Origin: Pomacea canaliculata
Lineage: Eukaryota > Mollusca > Gastropoda > Architaenioglossa > Ampullariidae
Assembly (NCBI RefSeq): GCF_003073045.1
Contig: NC_037597.1
Coordinates: forward strand, 24,442,158 to 24,506,157
Length of the DNA stretch: 64,000 nucleotides
Direction of reading: 5' to 3'
Shown here: one piece after another, positions 46,831 to 59,706 of the stretch
How positions within the stretch are numbered: position 1 is the first letter of the stretch
Layout of the letters: each line of letters opens with the position of its first letter
Translations under genes and position numbers: made by a program
Notes under the pieces: generated by a model
Told to the model about the DNA's origin: nothing
Databases searched by the model: none
What the model saw: the letters and a program-made list of their open reading frames with translations, nothing else

Positions 46831-48478
46831 AAAGAGCCCAAGAGCCAAGAGCCAAGAGCCAAGAGCCAAGAGCCAAGAGCCAAGAGCCAAGAGCCAAGAG
46901 CCAAGAGCCAAGAGCCAAGAGCCAAGACAAAGCCAGAGCAGCCAAGAGCCAAGAGCCAAGAGCCAAGAGCCAAGAGCCAAGAGTCAAGAGCCAAGAGCAT
47001 AGCAAGAGCCAAGAGCCAAGAGCCAAGGAGCCAAGAGCCAAGAGCCAAGAGCAAGAGCCAAAGCCAAAGCCAAGAGCCAAGCAGCCAAGCCAAGAGCCAA
47101 GAGCCAAGAGCCAAGAGCCAAGAGCCAAGGCCAAGAGCCAAGAGCCAAGAGCCAACGCCAAGGCCAAGAAGCCAAGGCAGAGCCAAGAGCCCAAGAGCCA
47201 AGAGCAAAGCCAAAGAGCCAAGAGCCAAGAGCCAAGAGCAAGAGCCACAGCCAAGCCAAAGAAGCCAAGAGCAAGAGCCAAGAGCCAGAGCCAGAGCCAA
47301 GAAGCAGAGCAAGAGCCAAGAGCCAAGAGCCAAGAGCCAGAGCCAAGAGCCAAGAAGCCAAGAGCCAAGACCCAAGAGCCAGAGCAAGAGCCAAGAGCCA
47401 AGAGCCAAGAAGCAAGAGCCAAGAGCCAAGAGCAAGAGCCAAGAGCCAGAGCCAAGAGCCCAGAGCCAGAGCCAAGAGCCAAGAGCCAAGAGCCAGAGCA
47501 AGAGCCAAGAAGAGAGCCAAGAGCCAAGAGCCAAGAGCCAAGCCAAGAGCCAAGAGCCAAGAGCCAAGAGCCAAGAGCCAGAGAGCCAAGAGCCAAGAGC
47601 CAAGAGCCAGAGAGCCAAGAGCCAAGAGCCAAGAGCCAAGAGCCAAGAGCCAAGAGCCAAGAGCCAAGAGCAAAGAGCCAAGAGCCAAGAGCCAAGAGCC
47701 AAGAGCCAAGAGCCAAGAGCAAAGAGCCAAGAGCCAAGAGCAAGAGCCAAGAGCAGCAAGAGCCAAAGCCAAGAGCCAAGAGCACAGAGCCAAGACCAAG
47801 AGCCCCAAGAGCCCAAGAGCCAAGAGCCAAGAGCCAAGAGCCAAGAGCCAAGAGCCAAGAGCCAAGAGTCCAAGAGCCAAGAGCCAAGAGCCAAGAGCCA
47901 AGAGCCAAGAGCCAAGAGCCAAGAGCCAAGAGCAAGAGCCAAGAGCAAGAGCCAGAAGAGGCAAGAGCCCAAGAGCCAAGAGCCCAGACAGAGCAAGAGC
48001 CAAGAGCAAGAGCCAAGAGCCAAGCCAAGACCAAGAGCCAAGAGCCAAGAGCCAGAGCCAGAGCAAGAGAGAGCCAAGAGCCAGAGCCAAGCCAAGAGCC
48101 AAGAAGAGCCAAGAGCCAAGAGCCAAGAGCCAAGAGCCAAGAGCCAAGAGCCAAGAGCCAGAGCCAAGAGCCAAGAGCCAAGAGCAAGAGCCTGGTGAGC
48201 CAGAGCCAAGCCAGAGAAGAGCAAGAGCCAAGAGCCAAGAGCCAAGAGCCAGCAGAACCCAAGAGCCAAGAGCAAGAGCCAAGAGCCAAGAGCAAGAGCA
48301 AGGAGCCAAGAGCCAAGAGCCAGAGCCAAGAGCCAAGAGCCCCAGAAGCCCAAGAGCAAGAGCATGGCAAGAGCAAGAGCCAAGAGGCCAGAGCAAGGCC
48401 AAAGAGAGCAAGAGCCAAGAGCAAGAGCCGCCCAGGCCAGTGTCGCCAAGAGCCAGCCAGAGCAAGAGCCAAGACAAG
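46831..48478. repeat. GAGCCAA 7-bp satellite, about 1.6 kb
   Basis: Roughly 200 or more heptamers GAGCCAA with interruptions of GAGCAA, GAGCCCAA and CAGAGCCA. The unit has no stop codon in any of the six frames, which explains open frames of hundreds of codons on both strands: an ALGSWLL-like repeat on minus and a KSQEPRA-like repeat on plus. Confidence 0.95.
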
Positions 48479-51400
48479 GAGCGGTGCCACCATGCCAGAA
48501 TCCTGGCTGTTCCAAGACATGCCAGAACCAGCCTGAGCCATGGTGCCTGGACCTGGCGGGGGCGCGGTGCCATGCCGAATCCATCCAGCAGGGTGTGCTC
48601 AGAACAATCAGACTCCCCAGCTCCTGCTTCAGCCAGGTGGTGCTCTGGACCTGGCGGGCTGGCCATGCAGAACCCAGCCTTCGCCAGGGTGGCTCTGAGC
48701 ATACCAGAATCCCAGCCCTGCCTGTTCCAGCAGCGGTGGTGCTCTGGACCTGGCGGGGCGCTGCCATGCATGGCGAATTCCGGCAGCCTCTTCACAGCCA
48801 GGTGTGCTCTCTGGCGCGGGGGCGGTGCCATGCCAAATCCCCAGCCCTGCCTTCCAGCCAGGGGTGTGCTCACCTGGACCTGGCCGGGGGCGCGGTGCGC
48901 CATGACCAGAATCCCCCAGCCCCTGCATTCCAGCAGGGTGGTGCTTCTTGACCTGGCGGCGGGGGCGCGGTGCCATGCCAGAATCCCCAGCCCTGCCTTC
49001 CAGCCAGGGTGGTGCTCTGGACTGGCGGGGCAGCGCGTGCCATGCATGCAGAATCCCAGCCCTGCCTTCCAGCCAGGGTGGTGCTCTGGACCTGGCGGGG
49101 CGCGCGTGCATGCCAGAATCCCAGCCCTGCCTTCCAGCCAGGGTGGTGCTCTGGACCTGGCGGGGGGCGCGTGCCATGCCAGATATCCCCCCCAGCCCTG
49201 CCTTGCCAGCCAGGGTGTGCTCTGGACCTGGCGGGGGCGCGGGTGCTGCCAGAATCCCCAGCCTGCTTCCAGCCAGGGTGGTGCCTCTGGACCTGGCGGG
49301 GGCGCGGTGCCATGCCAGAATCCCCAGCCCGCCTTCCAGCCAGTGTGGTGCTCTGGACCTGCGCGGGGGCCGGCGGTGCCATGCAGAATCCCCAGCCCTG
49401 CCTTCCAGCCAGTGGTGCTCTGGACCTGCGGTGCAGAATCCCCAGCCCTGCTGGGCGCGGTGCATGCCAGAATCCCCAGCCCTGCTTCCAGCCAGGGTGG
49501 TGCTCTGGACCTGGCGGCGCGGTGCCCATGCCAGACTCCCCACCCTGCTTCCACGCCAGGTGTTGCTCTTGACCGCTGGCGGCCGCGGTGCCATGCCAGA
49601 ATCCGCCAGCCCTGCCTTCTCAGCCTCTCTGGAATGCGGGGGCGCGGTGCATTGCCAGTCCCTGGATCCCGGCCCTGCCTTCCAGCCATGGAGCTGGCGG
49701 GGCGCGTGCCATGCCAGAATCCCAGCCCTGCCACCTGCAGAATGCCATGCCAGACCTGGCCATGTTCCAGCCAGGGGTGGTGCTCTGGACTGCGCTCCAT
49801 GCCAGAATCCCAGCCCTGCCTTCCACCAGGTGGTGCTCTGGACCTCGGGGGCGGGGGCGGTGCCATGCCAGATCCCAGCCCTGCCTTCCGCCAGGGTGGT
49901 GCTCTGGACTGGCGGGGCAGGGCCATGCAAGAATCCCCAGCCTGCCTTCCGCTGCTGACTGCGGGGGCGGTGCCATGCCAGAATCCCCAGCACCTGCCTT
50001 CCAGCCAGGTGGTGCTCTGGACCTGCTGGATTGCCGAATTCCCCAGGCCCTGCTTCCCAGCCAGCGGTGGGCTGGACCTGGCCGCCGGGCCTATCAGCGT
50101 TCGCAGAATCCCAGCCCTGCTTCCAGCCCAGGGTTGGTGCTCTGGACCTGGCGGGGGCGCGGTGCATGCCAGCATCCCAGCCCCTGCTTCCAGCCAGGGT
50201 GTGCTCTGGACCTGGCGGGGCCGCGTGCCATGCAGAATCCAGCCCTAGCCTTCCAGCCAGGGTGGTGCTCTGAACGCTGGCGGGGGCGCGGCCATGCAGA
50301 ATGCCCAGCCCTGCTTCCAGCCAGGTGGTGCCTGGACGCGGCGGGGGCGCAGCCATGCCAGAATCCCCAGCCCGCCTTCCAGCCAGGTGTGTGCTCTGGC
50401 ACCTGGCGGGGCGGTGCATGCAGAATTCCCCAGCCGCCTTCAGCAGGGTGGGTGCTCTGGACCTGGCGGGGCGCGGTGCGCATGCAGAATCCAGCCTGCT
50501 CCAGCAGGGTGGTGCTCTGGAACCTGGCGGGCGGCGGGCATTGCAGAATCCCCAGCCTGCTTCCAGCCAGGTGTGCTCTGGACCTGCGGGGGCGCGGTGA
50601 ATGCGGCGTTGGCGTGGCCCCGGCCGCGCGCGCCCTGGCCGGCGGTCGGCCCAGATCCCCAGCCCTGCTTCCAGCAGGGGGTGCTCTGACCTGGCGGGGC
50701 GCGGTGCGATGCCAGAATCCGCCAGCCCTGCCTTCAGCCAGGGTGGTGCTGCTGGACCTGGCGGGGGCGCGGTGCAATGCAGAATACCACCAGCCTGCCT
50801 TCCACCAGGTGTAGCTCTGGACTGGCGGGCGCGGTGCATGCCAAGAATCCCACCCTGCTCAGCCAGGTGGTGCTCTGGACTGGCGGGGGCGCAGGTGCCC
50901 ATGCCAGGAATCCCCAGCCCTGCCTCCAGCCAGGTGAGGTGCTCTGGACCTGCTGGCGGGGCGCGTGTCCATGCAGAATCCCCAGCCTGCTTCCAGCAGG
51001 TGGTGCTCTGGACCTGGCGGGGGACGGGCCATGCAGAATCCCAGCCCTGCCTTCCAGCCCGGGTGGTTGCTTCTGGATGGCGGGCCGGGCCAGTGCAGAA
51101 TGTCCCAGCCCTTGCTCCAGCCAGGTGGGCTCTGACACTGGCGGGGGCGTGTCCATGCCAGTACGAATCCCAGCGCTGCTTCCAGCCAGGGTGGTGCTCT
51201 GGACCTGGCGGGGGCGGGTGCCATGCCTAGAATCCCCAGCCCTGCTCAAGCAGGGTGGGCTCATGGACCTGGCGGGCATGGTGCCATGCAGAATCCCAGC
51301 CCTCCTTCCACCAGGGTGTGCTCTGGACTGGCGGGGGCGCCGGGTCAGCCAGAATCCCCAGCCTGTTCCAGCCAGGGTGGTGCTCTGGACCTGGCGGGGC

Positions 51401-54400
51401 GCGGAGTGCCAGCTCAGAGATCCCAGCCCTGCTTCCGCCATGCCAGGTGTTGCTCTGGACCTGGCGGGGGGCGCGTCCAGCAGAATCCCCAGCCCTGCCT
51501 TTCCACAGGGTGGTGCTCGGACTGGGGGGCGCGGTGGCCATGCCAGAAAGCCCTGCCTTCCAGCCAGGTGGTGCTCTGGACCTGGCGGGCGCTGCATGCC
51601 TGAATCCCCAGCCTCTCCAGCCAGGGTGGTGCTCTGATGCGGGCCATACCTGCCAGTGCCGATGAAAGCGATAGCTCTGGACCTGGCGGGGGCGCGGTGC
51701 CATGCAGAATCCCCAGCCTAGCTTCCAGCAGGGTGTGCTCTGACGCTGGCGGGGCGCGTGATGCCAGAATCGCCCAGCCTGCCTTCCAGCCAGTGGCTAT
51801 GGACCTGGCGGGGGCGCGGTGCAATTGCCAGAATCCCCAGCTCCTACTTCCAGCGGTGCATGCCGCATGGATGCCAGCTCCCAGCCTGCCTCAGCCAGGG
51901 TGGTGCTCCTGGACCGGCGGGGGCGCGGGCATGCAGAATCCAGCCTGCCTTCCAGCACGCCTACTCTACGCTCACAATGCTGCTGCTCAGGGTGGTGCTC
52001 TGGCTGGCGGGGGCCGCGGTGCATAAGCAGAATCCCCAGCCCTGCTCCAGCCAGGGTGGTGCTCTGGACACTGGCGGCGGGCGCGGTGCCATGCCAGAAT
52101 CCCAGCCCGCCTTCCAGCAGGGTGTAGCTCTGGACGTGGCGGGGCGCGTGCCCATGCCAGAATCCCCAGCCCTGCTTCCAGCCAGGTGGTGCTCTGATAC
52201 TATCTCTGACCTGGCGGGGGCGGTGGGGGTGTGCATCAGAATCCCACGCTTCAGCCAGGGGTGGTGCCTGGACTCACGGGCGGGGCGCGGTGCATGCCAC
52301 AGAATCCCCAACGGCCCTGCCCTCAGGGGCTGGTGCTCTGACCTGGCGGGGCGCAGGTGCCATGCAGAATCCCCAGCCTGCCTCCAGCAGGGTGGTGCTC
52401 GACCTGGCGGGGGCGCTGCCATGCAACAGAATCCCCAGCCCTGTCCTTCGCCTTCCAGCCAGGCTGGTGCTCTGGGACTGGCGGGGGGCGGTGCCATGCC
52501 AGAACCCCAGCCTGCCTTCCAGCCAGGGTGGCTGCTCTGGAACCTGGCGGGGGCGGGTGCCATGCCAGAATCCACCCTGCCTTCAGCCAGGTGGTGCTCT
52601 GACCCGGCGGGGCGCGTGCATGCCAGATCCCCAGCCTGCCTTCCAGCCAGGGTGGGTGCTCTGGACCTGGCGGGCGCGTGGCCATGGTTCCCAGCTGCCT
52701 TCCCAGCCAGGGGGTGCTCTGACTGGCGGGTGCCTGGTCCATGCAGAATCCCCAGCCTGCTTCCAGCCAGGTGTGCTCTTGACCTGGCGGGGGCTCGCGT
52801 GCCATGCAGAATCCCAGCCTGCCTTCCAGCCAGGGTGGTGCTCGGACCTGGCGGGCGGGTGCTCATGCCAGAATCCCCAGCCCTGCCTTCCAGCCAGGTG
52901 GGTGCTCTGACTGGCGGGCCGGCGGGTGCCATGCCAGAAGTCCTCCAGCCTGCCTTCGGCAGCCAGGTGGTGCTCTGGACCTGCGGGCGGGGCGGGCGCC
53001 ATGCAGAATCCTGATTTCAGCCAGGGTGGTGCTCTGGACCTGCGGGGCGCGGTGCATGCCAGAATCCCCAGCCTGCTTCAGCCAGGGTGGTGCTCTGGCC
53101 TGGCGGGGGCGCGGTGCCATTGCCAGAATCCAGCCTGCTTCCAGCCAGGGGTGTGCTGGATGGCTGCCATTGCCAGAATTCCAGCCCTGCCTTCGCCAGC
53201 CTGCCGGTCATGACTATTATCCGTGGCTCGAACGCTCTCCTCGGAGGGTCTCTGACCTGGGCTGGGCGCGGTAGCCATGCCAGAATCCCAGCCCTGCCTC
53301 CAGCCAGGGCCTTCCAGGTGCTACTGGACCTGGCTGGCGGGCGCGGTGCCATCCCAGAATCCCCAGCCCTGCCTTCCAGCGCAGGGTGTGCCTTGGTCCT
53401 CCTCCAACCTGGCGGGGCGCGGTGCCATGCCAGAGATACACGCCCACCCTGCCTGCCTTCCAGCCAGGGTGTGGTGCTCTTGGAACCGGTGGCGGGGGGC
53501 GGTGCATGCCAGATATCCCAGCCCTGCTTCAGCCAGGGTGGTGCCCTGGACTGGCTGGGGCTCTTCTGCGTGCCATGCCAGAATCCCAGCCCTGCCTTCC
53601 AGCAGGGTGGTGCTCTGGACCGGCGGGGGCGGGTGCCAGCAGAATCCCCAGCCCTGCCTTCCAGCCAGGGTGGTGCTCTGACCTGGCGGGGGGCCGTGCC
53701 ATGCCAGAATCCCCAGCCCTGCCTTCCAGCCAGGGTGGTGCTCTGGACCTGGCGGGGGCTGCGGTGCCATGCCAGAATCCCAGCCCTGCCTTCCAGCCAG
53801 GGTGAATTCAGTGCTCTGGGACTGCGGGGGCGCGGTGCCATGCAGAATCCCCAGCCTGCCTTCCAGCCAGGGTGGTGCTCTGGACCTGGCGGGGGAGCGG
53901 TGCCATGCCAAATCCCCAGCCCTGCCTTCCAGCCAGGGGTGGTGCTCTGACCTGGCGGGGGGCGCGTGCCATGCCAGAATCCCCAGCCCTGCCTTCCAGC
54001 CAGGGTGGTGCTCTGACTGGCGGGGGCGCGGTGCATGCAGAATCCCCAGCCCTGCCTTCAGCCAGGGTGGTGCTCTGGACCTGGCGGGGGCGCCGTGCCA
54101 TGATCACCAGAATCCCCAGCCCTGCTTCCAGCCAGGGTGGTGCTCTGGACCCTGGGGGCGCGGTGCCATGCCAGAATCCCCAGCCCTGCCTTCCAGCCAG
54201 GGTGGTGCTCTGGACCTGGCGGGGGCGCGTGCCATGCAGAATCCCCAGCCCTGCCTTCCCCAGCCAGGGGTGGCCTGCTCTGACCTGCGGGGGCGGGGGT
54301 GGGGCCATGCCATCCCCAGAATCCGCAGCCCGGGTGCTCTGGTGCTTTGGACATGCCTGGCGGTGGTGCCTCATGCGGTGCCATGCCAATCCCCAGCCCT

Positions 54401-57058
54401 GCCTTCCAGCCAGGTGTGCTCTGGACTGGCGGGGGCGCGGTGCCATGCAAGAATCCCAGCCTGCCTTTCCACCAGGGTGGTGCTCTCTGGGTGGCGGGTG
54501 CGCCATGCCAGAATCCTGCCAGCCACTGCCTTCCAGCGTGCAGGGCTGGTGCTCTGGACCTGGCGGGGCGCGGTGCCATGCCAGAATCCCAGCCCTGCCT
54601 TCCAGCCAGGGTGGTCCTCTGGAACTGGCGGGGGCGCGGTGCCATGCCCAGAATCCCCAGCCCTGCCTTCCAGCCAGGGTGGTGCTCTGGAACCTGGCGG
54701 GGCGCGGTGCCATGGCCAGAATCCCCAGCCCTGCCTTCCAGCCAGGTGTGGTGCTCTGGACTGCGCGGGGGCGCGGTGCCATGCCAGAATCCCCAGCCCT
54801 GCCTTCCAGCCAGGGTGGTGCTCTGGACCTGGCGGGGGCGCGGTGCCATGCCAGAATCCCCAGCCCTGCCTTCCAGCCAGGGTGGTGCTCTGGACCTGGC
54901 GGGGGCGCGGTGCCATGCCAGAATCCCCAGCCCTGCCTTCCAGCCAGGGTGGTGCTCTGGACCTGGCGGGGGCGCGGTGGCCATGGCCAGAATCCCCAGC
55001 CCTGCCTTCCAGCCAGGGTGGGCTCTGACCTGGCGGGGGGCGGTGCCATGCAGAATCCACCAGACCTGCTTCCACAGGGTGGTGCTGCTGGACCTGGCGG
55101 GGGGCGGTGCCATGCAGAATCCCCAGCCCTGCTTCCAGCGGTGGTGCTCTGACCTGGCTGGGGGGGGGGGCCGCGGTGCCATGCCAGAATCCCAGCCTGC
55201 TTCCAGCCAGGGTGGTGCTCTGGACCTGGCGGGGTGCGGTCGTGCCATGCCAGAATCCCCAGCCCTGCCTTCCAGCCAGGGTGGTGCTCTGGACCTGGCG
55301 GCGGCGCGGTGCATGCCAGAATCCCCAGCCCTGCCTTCCAGCCAGGGTGTGCTCTGACCTGGCGGGGCGCGGTTGCCATGCCAGAATCCCCAGCCCTGCC
55401 TTCCAGCCAGGGTGGTGCTCTGCGCTCCACCAGGTTGTGCTTGCGGTGCCGGATGCCCAGAATCCCAGCCGGCCTTCCACCCGCAGGGTGGTGGGTGGTG
55501 CCTTGACCATGCCACGAATCCCCAGGGGCGTCAGGGTGCTCTGCTCAGTGGTGGCGGGGGTGCGGTGCCATGCCAGAATCGCCAGCCCTCCTTCCAGCCC
55601 TCTGACCTGGCGGGGGGTGCGGTGCGCAGAATGCCTTCCAGCCAGGTGGGACCTGCGTGCAGCCAGAATCCAGCCTGACCTGGCGGGGTGCGGTCGTGCA
55701 TGCCAGAATCCCCATTCCAGCGTGTGCATGCTCTGGACCTGGCGGGTGCGGTGCCATGCCAGAATCCCCAGCCCTGCTTCCAGCCAGGGTGGTGCTCTGA
55801 CGCTGGGGGGTGCGGTGCCAGCCAGAATCCCCAGCACTGCCCTTCCAGCGGGCAGGGTGGTGCTCTGGACCTGGCGGGGGCGCGGTGCATGCCAGAATCC
55901 CCAGCCCTGCCTTCCAGCCAGGGTGGTGCTGCTGGACCTGGCGGGGGTGCGGTGCCATGCCAGCAGCCTGCTGGACTTCCAGCCAGGGTGGTGCTCTGGA
56001 CCTGGCGGGCGGTGCCTGCCATCAGAATCCCAGCCCTGCCTTCCAGCCAGGGTGGTGCTCTGGACCTGGCGGGGTGCGGTGCCATGCCAGATCCCCAGCC
56101 CTGCCTTCCAGCCAGGGTGTGCTCTGACTGGCGGGGGGTGCGCCATGCCAGAATCCCCAGCCCTGCCTTCCAGCCAGGGTGGTGCTCTGGACCTGGCGGG
56201 GGGCGGTGCCATGCCAGAATCCCCAGCCTGCCTTCCAGCCAGGGTGGTGCTCTGGACCTGGCGGGGCGGGTGCATGCCAGAATCCCAAGCAGCCTGCCCT
56301 TCCAGCCAGGGTGGTGCTCTGGACTGGCGGGGCCGCGCGGTGCTCATGCCAGAATCCCCAGCCCTGCCTTCCAGCCAGGGTGGTGCTCTGGACCTGCGGG
56401 GGGGGCGGGGCGCGGTGCCATGCCAGAATGCCAGGAAGCCCCAGCCCTGCCTTCAGCCAGGGTGGTGTCTGGACCCTGGCGGGGTGCGGTGCCATGCCAG
56501 AATCCAGCCCTGCCTTCCAGCCAGGGTGCGTGCTCTGGACCTGGCGGGGCGCGGTGCCAATGCAGAATCCCAGCCCTGCCTTCCAGCCAGGTGGTGCTCT
56601 GACCTGGCGGTCGGGCGGTGGCCATGCCAGAATCCCCAGCCCTGCCTTCCAGCCAGGGTGGTGCTCTGGACCTGGCGGGGGTGCGGTGCCATGCCAGAAT
56701 CCCCAGCCCTGCCTTCAGCCAGGGTGGTGCTCTGGACCTGCGGGGGTGCGGGTGCCAATGCCAGAGCCCTGCTTCCAGCCTGCTCTGAACCTGCGGGGGC
56801 GGGTGCGGTGCCATGCCAGAATCCCAGCCTGCCTTCCAGCCAGGTCCTGCTCTGGACCTGGCGGGGGTGCCTAGGTTGCCATGCCAGAATCCCCAGCCCT
56901 GCCTTCCAGCTCCTGAGCCAGGCTTGTCTGCCAGAATCCCAGGCCTTCCAGCCAGGGGTGCTGCGGTGCCATGCCAGAATCCCCAGCCCTGCCTTCCAGC
57001 AGGTCGGTGCTCTGGACCTGGCGGGGGTGCGTGCCATGCAGAATCCCAGCCCTGCCTT
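48479..57058. repeat. GC-rich 67-bp minisatellite, about 128 copies
   Basis: The best-kept stretch (54780-54975) has identical units exactly 67 bases apart. Sections in order: GCCATGCCAGAATCCCCAG, CCCTGCCTTCCAGCCAGGG, TGGTGCTCTGGACCTGGC, GGGGGCGCGGT. GCCAGG and CCTGGC can pair across 13 bases, and CTGGC with GCCAG across 16. Most differences among copies are single-base gains or losses in short runs. Stop-poor units make long overlapping open frames on both strands, none of which is supported as a gene. Confidence 0.96.
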
Positions 57059-59700
57059 TATGCCCCCCCCTTTCCCCATTGGTAGGACTGTGCATCATGG
57101 GCTGGGTAGGAAGCCGGTGACCGATCTGACTCACCACACGGGTCTGAAGTGAAGGGTGTTTAGAGGCGGGTTAGTCTATGCGATGATGCATACCGGTGTA
57201 CAATATTTTGATTATACCTTAATAAGCAATAGAGATTAACAGAGTCGAAGAGACACTTATTTTTATCGCCCTGTACAATTGTTGTGGCCACTAGCGGACC
57301 ATATGTATATGTGGGTTGAGGCTGGGTGGACAGCGTGTTTCTAAAACTTGCAACTGTTCTAAAGAAGGAAATTTATTGTAAATAAACAAATTTAACAATA
57401 AAGCTAATGGATTAAAAATAACACAGTATGTCTTCAAACTTAATTATTTTGAGAACGTTTCAGTAAATTGTCTTGTTTTATGTTTTCATAAAACTGGCAT
57501 GATAAATAAAAAAATTTTAACAGATAGCTGCTGAACGTTTTATTTACTTTTCATTAGTGATGTGGTAACTCTACAATTTAAATCACAGATTAAAGAGACG
57601 AAGCTACCCAGACAATGCCGATAATATTTACCCACTTGGTATTGCCCAGCCCCTGACTGATATACCCGAGCTCGCACGCAGCCCAAACATTCGCAGTCTT
57701 TCGAAGTCAGCGACAATGCCCGAAGATCCGTAAAGAACTTTGTGACATTACTTCCTTCCACACAAAAGCAATAGCAAACTTATCCACTCAGGATTTTTGT
57801 CCAAGTGCTCTCCCACCTACAGACACCACCACTGACTATGACCTGATAAAAAAACCATCGGACTGTAAAGGTTCAATTTGCGTAATGGACTAGTCGGCGG
57901 AAGGTCTTGTCTTTTCTATAACTTTTAGCATCTGACCACCTAATGCTGTGCCGAGCTTTCTAGTGCTACCTCTCCACCTTCCCCTCTGCATTCCATCCTC
58001 CCTCCACAAAGACAGCCACACACGGACAACGACGTCCTGCCTCTGTGCTGGCTGAGCAGTGAGCTCTCTTCCTCATCACATTCGTAATAATAAATTTTCA
58101 TATTATTGATTCCATGTCTGTTGGTAGACAGTCTGCAGCCAGTTTGTATGGCGCTGTGTACATATTATGGGCAGCACAGCCAATTCCTGATAGTTGACAC
58201 TGTATACTGTATACAGTGTGAGAGCTCTCGACAGAAAGATGGATAGTTTTCAGGGAAATTGATTCTGAGTTCTTTCTGCAGCAAACAAAATCATATAAAC
58301 ATTCTCCTTGCATTTATATATATATATACACACGTGCACTTTCGTCCACTGTAAATAAACACATCAAACGCAATAAGACATTGAATAATTTCATTAATTT
58401 TTTTCGTTTTTATTGTTTTCATCGAACAATTCACACGATCCCACACAGCTATATGCCACTGATATAAACCTCAGGTAACCATTCAACAAGACTGAGTTCC
58501 AGAAGTTCCCATACAGACACTAATCAAAGGTATCACCATGGTAATGAGGGTAAAGGTCTGAAATTATGCACATCTTTGTTTGTTTGTAGACACTAATGGC
58601 GGTAAACAAAACATTCAAATATTCCATAATTAAGCCACCTGAAGTGCATGTGTTCATGCTTTTCAATCTCTTTCTATATTAATGTTTAAATTCGTGCAAG
58701 GCCCACAGGCTGGACAGATATAAAACTTAATTTCAGTGGCTCGTGACGTGGGTGCATGTCCTGGGCACGTGACCACCCACGTGACCCACCCACCCTGCCT
58801 TGCAGCCGTGGTGGTGGTCTTGCCCAGTGGTAAAGCTAGGCACTGTGCAGGGGACGTCACCGACACGTGGAGTCTGTAAATCACTACTGGAAAAGGTGAA
58901 CTGCCATTAAATTCTATGGGTGTCATAACCCTCCTATCCCCCCTCCCCTCATCCCGCACGTGCTCGCTTGCCAGCTTGCTTCCGTAGTCTGGGATCTCTG
59001 AATATTGTTTTTTGTTTTGTTTTTTTTGTTTTTTTTGTTGTTTTTTTTTTTGTCTTTTGTTTTGTTTGTTTGTTTGTTTGTTTTTTGGTTTTGGTTTTGT
59101 TTTTTTGTCTGTAAATTTTAGTTTTGCTTTTTTTATTTTTTCCCAAATTATATAAGGTCCCCATGTTCTAAAGTCCATGTTTTCTAAATACCTGTGTTGC
59201 TGTATATTGAAAACCACATACTGCCTTTATTTACAGCATGACAGGTCCGGTTTAACTCCACAAACATAAGGAGAAAACAAAATCCAAATAAAGCTAAAAT
59301 ATTTTATGTTAAGTGTGTGGGGGGGATGGATTACAAAGTGGGTAAATATTATCAGGAATTGTCTGAGTAGGTTAATTTCTCTAATGTGTTATCACTAATG
59401 AAAAGTAATAAAACGTCAGTAGCCATCTGTTAATAGTAAAATGAAGACCAGATTATTTATTGCCTTTACTATTCAAACAAACTTTGGTGTGTGTAAGAAA
59501 AGGGAAAGGCTAATTGAATGGGTTTGTGAAGGTGAATGTGTGTGAGAGATAGAGAGAGAGAGACTAAGTGTAAATGTGTGAGGGCTTATGTGAGAAAATG
59601 AGTGTGTTAATAAGTTATAATTTATGAATTGACTATAAACAAATGAAGAAATAAAAACTGGCAAATCAACTAAACTCAAGAATTTCGGACCGAAAATTCC
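57059..59700. other. AT-rich spacer beyond the satellite
   Basis: No gene supported. It has a T/TTTG low-complexity tract (59008-59150), a GTAGACAGTCTG motif at 58124, and an open frame at 57540-57761 on minus with no recognised family. Confidence 0.5.
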
Positions 59701-59706
59701 TCTTAC

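Noticed and set aside
46831..48478. GAGCCAA heptamer as telomeric repeat
   Set aside because: Does not match TTAGGG-type or other known animal telomere units and lies between other satellites in mid-window.
45993..50175. Minus-strand open frames of 680-1063 codons across the satellite
   Set aside because: They translate tandem 7-bp and 67-bp units that lack stops; equally long frames run on the opposite strand, and there is no start context, domain or codon signal.
49000..57000. 67-bp array as a CRISPR array
   Set aside because: Units are contiguous with no unique spacers, and this is animal nuclear DNA.
48440..57152. Plus-strand open frames of 400-680 codons in the 67-bp array
   Set aside because: Produced by stop-poor GC-rich units and frequent single-base indels; reading frame changes from unit to unit give mutually inconsistent repeat peptides.
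58663..59217. 184-codon minus-strand frame
   Set aside because: Half is Lys/Gln/Thr low complexity from a T-rich tract; the remainder has no family resemblance or splice support.
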